64,000 bases of DNA from Flavobacterium sp. AED. Lineage in GTDB: Bacteria; Bacteroidota; Bacteroidia; Flavobacteriales; Flavobacteriaceae. This document shows, piece after piece, positions 61,086 through 64,000 of the stretch. Each line of letters opens with the position of its first letter. Positions within the stretch are counted from its first letter, which is position 1. Below the pieces are notes generated by a model. That model searched no databases and was not told the origin of the DNA. It worked only from the letters and a program-made list of their open reading frames with translations. The stretch covers positions 62,001 through 126,000 of the forward strand of contig NZ_JSYM01000004.1 of the NCBI RefSeq assembly GCF_000812945.1, given 5' to 3'. A program made the translations under genes and the position numbers.

Positions 61086-62528
61086 TTAGTTAATTCGGTT
61101 TATTTGAGTTAAAATTTCTTCAAGACTTGGTGTGATCAAATCAATGATTGGTTTTGGATACATTCCAAAAAAGAATAGGACAGCAATGACAATTACCAAA
61201 GTTATTCCTTCATTGATCGTTACATCAGCAAAAAGTTTTGAATTGGTTTCGCCTAACATAGCGTGTTGAAACATTTTCAACATATAATACGCTCCTAAAA
61301 TTATAGTTGATCCCCCTAAAATGGCAAACCATATATTAATTTGTGAAAGACTGTATAAAACGGTGAATTCTCCAACAAAGTTAAAAGTAGTTGGCAAAGC
61401 AACAGATGCCAAAACCAAAATCAAAAACATGGAGGTGAATTTTGGTGTTTGCGCACGAATACCTCCCATTTCAGCAATTACTCTGGTTTCATATCTTCTG
61501 AAAATAATCTCAGCTACAAAAAACAATCCAACAACCACAAAACCGTGTGCAATCATTTGTAAAACTGCTCCACGCAATCCATCTAATGTTAAGGTGTATG
61601 TTCCGGCAGCTATTAATCCTACGTGTGCCAAGGAAGAATACGCTAATAATTTCTTCAAGTCTTTTTGTCTCAAGGCTACAATTGAACCATAAATTACACC
61701 TGCAATTCCAAGTCCAATAAAGATAAACATGTATTCTTTAGCAGCAAGTGGCGCTAGCGGTAATTGCCAACGGATAACGCTGTACAATCCCATTTTTAAC
61801 ATAATTCCCGATAAAAGCATCGTTCCAACAGTTGGTGCTTTTTGGTACACATTAGCCTGCCAAGTGTGGAAAGGAATCAATGGAATCTTAATTGCATACG
61901 CCAAGAAGAAAGCCAGGAATATCCATAATTGCTCGGCTGCTGATAAATTCAATTTGTATAAATCTTCCAATAAAAGGCTACCTGCTTTTTGATACATATA
62001 AACAAAAGCAACAAGCATAAATAATGATCCTGCAAGCGTGTAGATAAAGAATTTAACTACCGCTTTTTTGCGTTCTTCCGTATCTCCGTTACCCCATATT
62101 AATGCGATGAAATAAATAGGAATCAATGATAACTCCCAGAAAATATAATATAAAAGACCGTCTGATGCTAAGAATGTTCCTGCCATTGCAAATGACATAA
62201 ACAAGATTAATGCATAAAATGATTTTGAATTTTTATAGTCATTCCCAAAAGAAGAGAAAATAATAATTGGAGTCAAAACCGTAGTCAATAAAAGCATTGC
62301 CAGGGAAAGTCCATCTGCTTTTAAAGCAAAAGAAATATTAGGTTTTGTAATCCACTGTTTGATGAAACTGATATTTTCACCTAAATTATAGTGATTTAAT
62401 AATACAATAGAACAGCCTGCAGCAGCCAACCCAAAGAACAAAGCCACTTTTGAAGCTAGTTTATCGCCTGCAAGAAAAGTTGCAAACGCACCAACTAAAA
62501 GTATAATTAATATTAGAGATACATTCAT
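61086..62528 (-). CDS. nuoM: NADH-quinone oxidoreductase subunit M
   Basis: A 480-residue membrane protein with about 14 transmembrane segments. Family marks are YYIFWELSLIPIYFIALIWG with the catalytic Glu, KFFIYTLAGSLFMLVAFVYM, AIKIPLIPFHTWQANVYQKA with the Lys and the HTW motif, and DLKKLLAYSSLAHVGLIAAG. It pumps protons in complex I. It sits between nuoL (9 bases upstream) and nuoN (12 bases downstream) in the standard order. Confidence 0.96.
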   Translation of the reverse strand: MNVSLILIILLVGAFATFLAGDKLASKVALFFGLAAAGCSIVLLNHYNLGENISFIKQWITKPNISFALKADGLSLAMLLLTTVLTPIIIFSSFGNDYKNSKSFYALILFMSFAMAGTFLASDGLLYYIFWELSLIPIYFIALIWGNGDTEERKKAVVKFFIYTLAGSLFMLVAFVYMYQKAGSLLLEDLYKLNLSAAEQLWIFLAFFLAYAIKIPLIPFHTWQANVYQKAPTVGTMLLSGIMLKMGLYSVIRWQLPLAPLAAKEYMFIFIGLGIAGVIYGSIVALRQKDLKKLLAYSSLAHVGLIAAGTYTLTLDGLRGAVLQMIAHGFVVVGLFFVAEIIFRRYETRVIAEMGGIRAQTPKFTSMFLILVLASVALPTTFNFVGEFTVLYSLSQINIWFAILGGSTIILGAYYMLKMFQHAMLGETNSKLFADVTINEGITLVIVIAVLFFFGMYPKPIIDLITPSLEEILTQINRIN

Positions 62529-62537
62529 AGTATAAGA

Positions 62538-64000
62538 TTATTGAGCTAAAAATAAATAAGAAACAATGGCACAAAGCCCTAATACGAAAACAAAAAGATA
62601 AAGACCAATGCTTCCATTTTGTATTTTCTTTCCTTGGTAACTTATTTCGTTGGTAACTTTTCCGAATCCAAAAACCAAAGCTGATAAACCCGTTTCTATA
62701 GTGTCTCTGAAAAAACCAGACAAGACATTAATTGGTTTAACAAAAATAGCATCATAGAATTCATCAACATAATATTTATTGTAAAGTACTTTAGAAAACC
62801 CTGTGATTTCAGCATCTTCTCTAGGAACTGTGTTTTGTTTGATGTATTTGGCGTAAGCCAAACCAATTCCTACCAATCCACCCACGACTGCGATAGCCAT
62901 CAACATATATTCTGTGGTTCCTAAATGGTGCTCAGCATTCAATAATTTCGGTAAAATAGGCGTTAAATACCCATTCAACCAACTATTACCCGGCAAACTG
63001 ATTAACCCACCTATTGTTGCCAATATCGCTAAAACGATTAAAGGAAAAGTAATCAAAGAAGGACTTTCATGTAAATGGTGTTTTTGCTCCTCCGTTCCTC
63101 TGAATTCTTGGAAGAACGTTAAAAACATCAATCTAAACATATAGAAAGCAGTCATTATAGACGCAACCGAAGCAACAACCCATAATGGAATTGTATGTTC
63201 GAAAGCCACTAATAATATTTCATCTTTAGAGAAAAACCCAGAGAACAATGGAACTCCAGAAATCGCTAATGAAGCAATTAACATGGTGATAAAAGTAATT
63301 GGCATCGCTTTTTTCAAACCACCCATTTTGCGCATGTCTTGTTCTCCATGTAAAGCGTGAATAACAGAACCAGAACCCAAGAACAAACAAGCTTTGAAAA
63401 AAGCGTGTGTGATTACATGGAAAACAGCCACTTCATAAGCACCTAAACCTAAAGCCAAAAACATTAATCCCAATTGAGAAACAGTTGAATAAGCTAAGAC
63501 TTTCTTAATATCATTTTGAACCAAACCAATTGTTGCGGCAACTAAAGCTGTAACTGCTCCAACAATCGCTATAATATCATTTACCAAATGCATACTCGGT
63601 AAATCAAGACTATATAAAAAGTTTAATCTGGTTATCATAAAAATACCTGCAGTAACCATTGTAGCCGCGTGAATCAATGCTGAAACCGGTGTTGGTCCAG
63701 CCATCGCATCCGGCAACCAAGTATATAATGGTATTTGTGCTGATTTACCACAAGCTCCAATAAATAGAGCAAAAGCGGCAACTCCAATCCAATAGCTATT
63801 TAAATTGGTAGCTGTTGAAATAGCCGTTTTTAATGTAGCAAAATCTAACGTCGAGAATAAGCTTCCAAGGATGAAAATTCCAACTAGCAGACCTAAATCT
63901 CCAATTCGATTCATGATAAAAGCTTTCTTAGCTGCATCATTAAAATCTTGGTTTTTATGCCAAAATCCAATCAGCAAATAAGAACAAAGACCTACGCCTT
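62538..64000 (-). CDS. nuoL: NADH-quinone oxidoreductase subunit L (5' end beyond window)
   Basis: The C-terminal 487 residues are in the window; the frame stays open to the edge, reading GVGLCSYLLIGFWHKNQDFN. Conserved parts are KKAFIMNRIGDLGLLVGIFI, SAQIPLYTWLPDAMAGPTPV with the HTW-like proton-path residues, SALIHAATMVTAGIFMITRL, and DIKKVLAYSTVSQLGLMFLA. The C-terminal amphipathic lateral helix and final transmembrane segment lie in the last 100 residues. It is the largest proton-pumping subunit of complex I. Apparent internal TTG/ATG starts near 63977 are inside the gene. Confidence 0.95.
   Translation of the reverse strand, partial: GVGLCSYLLIGFWHKNQDFNDAAKKAFIMNRIGDLGLLVGIFILGSLFSTLDFATLKTAISTATNLNSYWIGVAAFALFIGACGKSAQIPLYTWLPDAMAGPTPVSALIHAATMVTAGIFMITRLNFLYSLDLPSMHLVNDIIAIVGAVTALVAATIGLVQNDIKKVLAYSTVSQLGLMFLALGLGAYEVAVFHVITHAFFKACLFLGSGSVIHALHGEQDMRKMGGLKKAMPITFITMLIASLAISGVPLFSGFFSKDEILLVAFEHTIPLWVVASVASIMTAFYMFRLMFLTFFQEFRGTEEQKHHLHESPSLITFPLIVLAILATIGGLISLPGNSWLNGYLTPILPKLLNAEHHLGTTEYMLMAIAVVGGLVGIGLAYAKYIKQNTVPREDAEITGFSKVLYNKYYVDEFYDAIFVKPINVLSGFFRDTIETGLSALVFGFGKVTNEISYQGKKIQNGSIGLYLFVFVLGLCAIVSYLFLAQ

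Overview
The window is low-GC, A/T-rich bacterial DNA from the Bacteroidetes, most likely Flavobacterium or a close relative. Evidence: SusC/SusD pairs, Nudix-type sugar regulators, promoters of the form TTTG-N19-TAnnTTTG, absence of clear Shine-Dalgarno sequences, lipoproteins with Bacteroidetes-style lipoboxes, and nuoLMN and sucA/sucB genes of flavobacterial type. I see no rRNA or tRNA gene, CRISPR array, transposase or prophage.

Region 1 (1-8.8 kb) is an accessory region. After the 5' end of a TatD-family gene come an ECF-like sigma factor and a one-TM, TPR-bearing putative anti-sigma factor. A divergent lipoprotein gene is preceded by three equally built GGGGTAAC-N15/16-GATATA promoter-like repeats. 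A PKD/beta-barrel outer-membrane protein, a secreted membrane-anchored TPR-CHAT (caspase-like) protease and a cytosolic retropepsin-like aspartyl protease follow. Between barrel and CHAT gene sits a GxxExxY (PD-(D/E)XK-like) gene enclosed by perfect 34-bp inverted repeats; a gene-less relative of the same element lies at about 260-380. The sigma/anti-sigma/CHAT/retropepsin set reads as a possible envelope signalling and proteolysis circuit and is my best candidate for an undescribed system.

Region 2 (8.7-16.4 kb) is core metabolism: a TetA-like MFS exporter, sucB and sucA (2-oxoglutarate dehydrogenase E2 and E1) separated by an interspersed repeat, a small outer-membrane beta-barrel protein, a short conserved hypothetical protein and a polyprenyl diphosphate synthase.

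Region 3 (16.4-25.3 kb) has a YceI-family protein and a TetR-TolC-MFP-RND efflux operon. Both start from near-identical 80-bp promoter/operator copies, so both are probably controlled by the TetR protein. An error-prone polymerase pair, umuC followed by umuD, lies beyond it.

Region 4 (25.4-55.6 kb) is a large polysaccharide utilization locus. Two tandem Nudix-type regulators diverge from xylB-xylA, followed by SusC, SusD, a SusE-position lipoprotein, and GH2, GH31, GH97, GH39, GH3, GH5 (with BACON), a sialate-O-acetylesterase-like esterase, GH43 and GH95, with a convergent AraC-type regulator at the end. The enzyme set fits acetylated, fucosylated, galactosylated and possibly arabinosylated xyloglucan: GH5 cuts the backbone, GH95 removes fucose, GH2 galactose, GH43 arabinose or xylose, GH31 alpha-xylose, GH3 glucose, and the esterase acetyl groups. 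Released xylose is handled by the linked XylA/XylB.

Region 5 (55.8-64 kb) holds two small secreted proteins of unknown function (one behind a sigma-54-like promoter), a Gfo/Idh/MocA oxidoreductase, a DsbA/FrnE-family oxidoreductase, and the complex I genes nuoL (cut by the window end), nuoM and nuoN on the minus strand.
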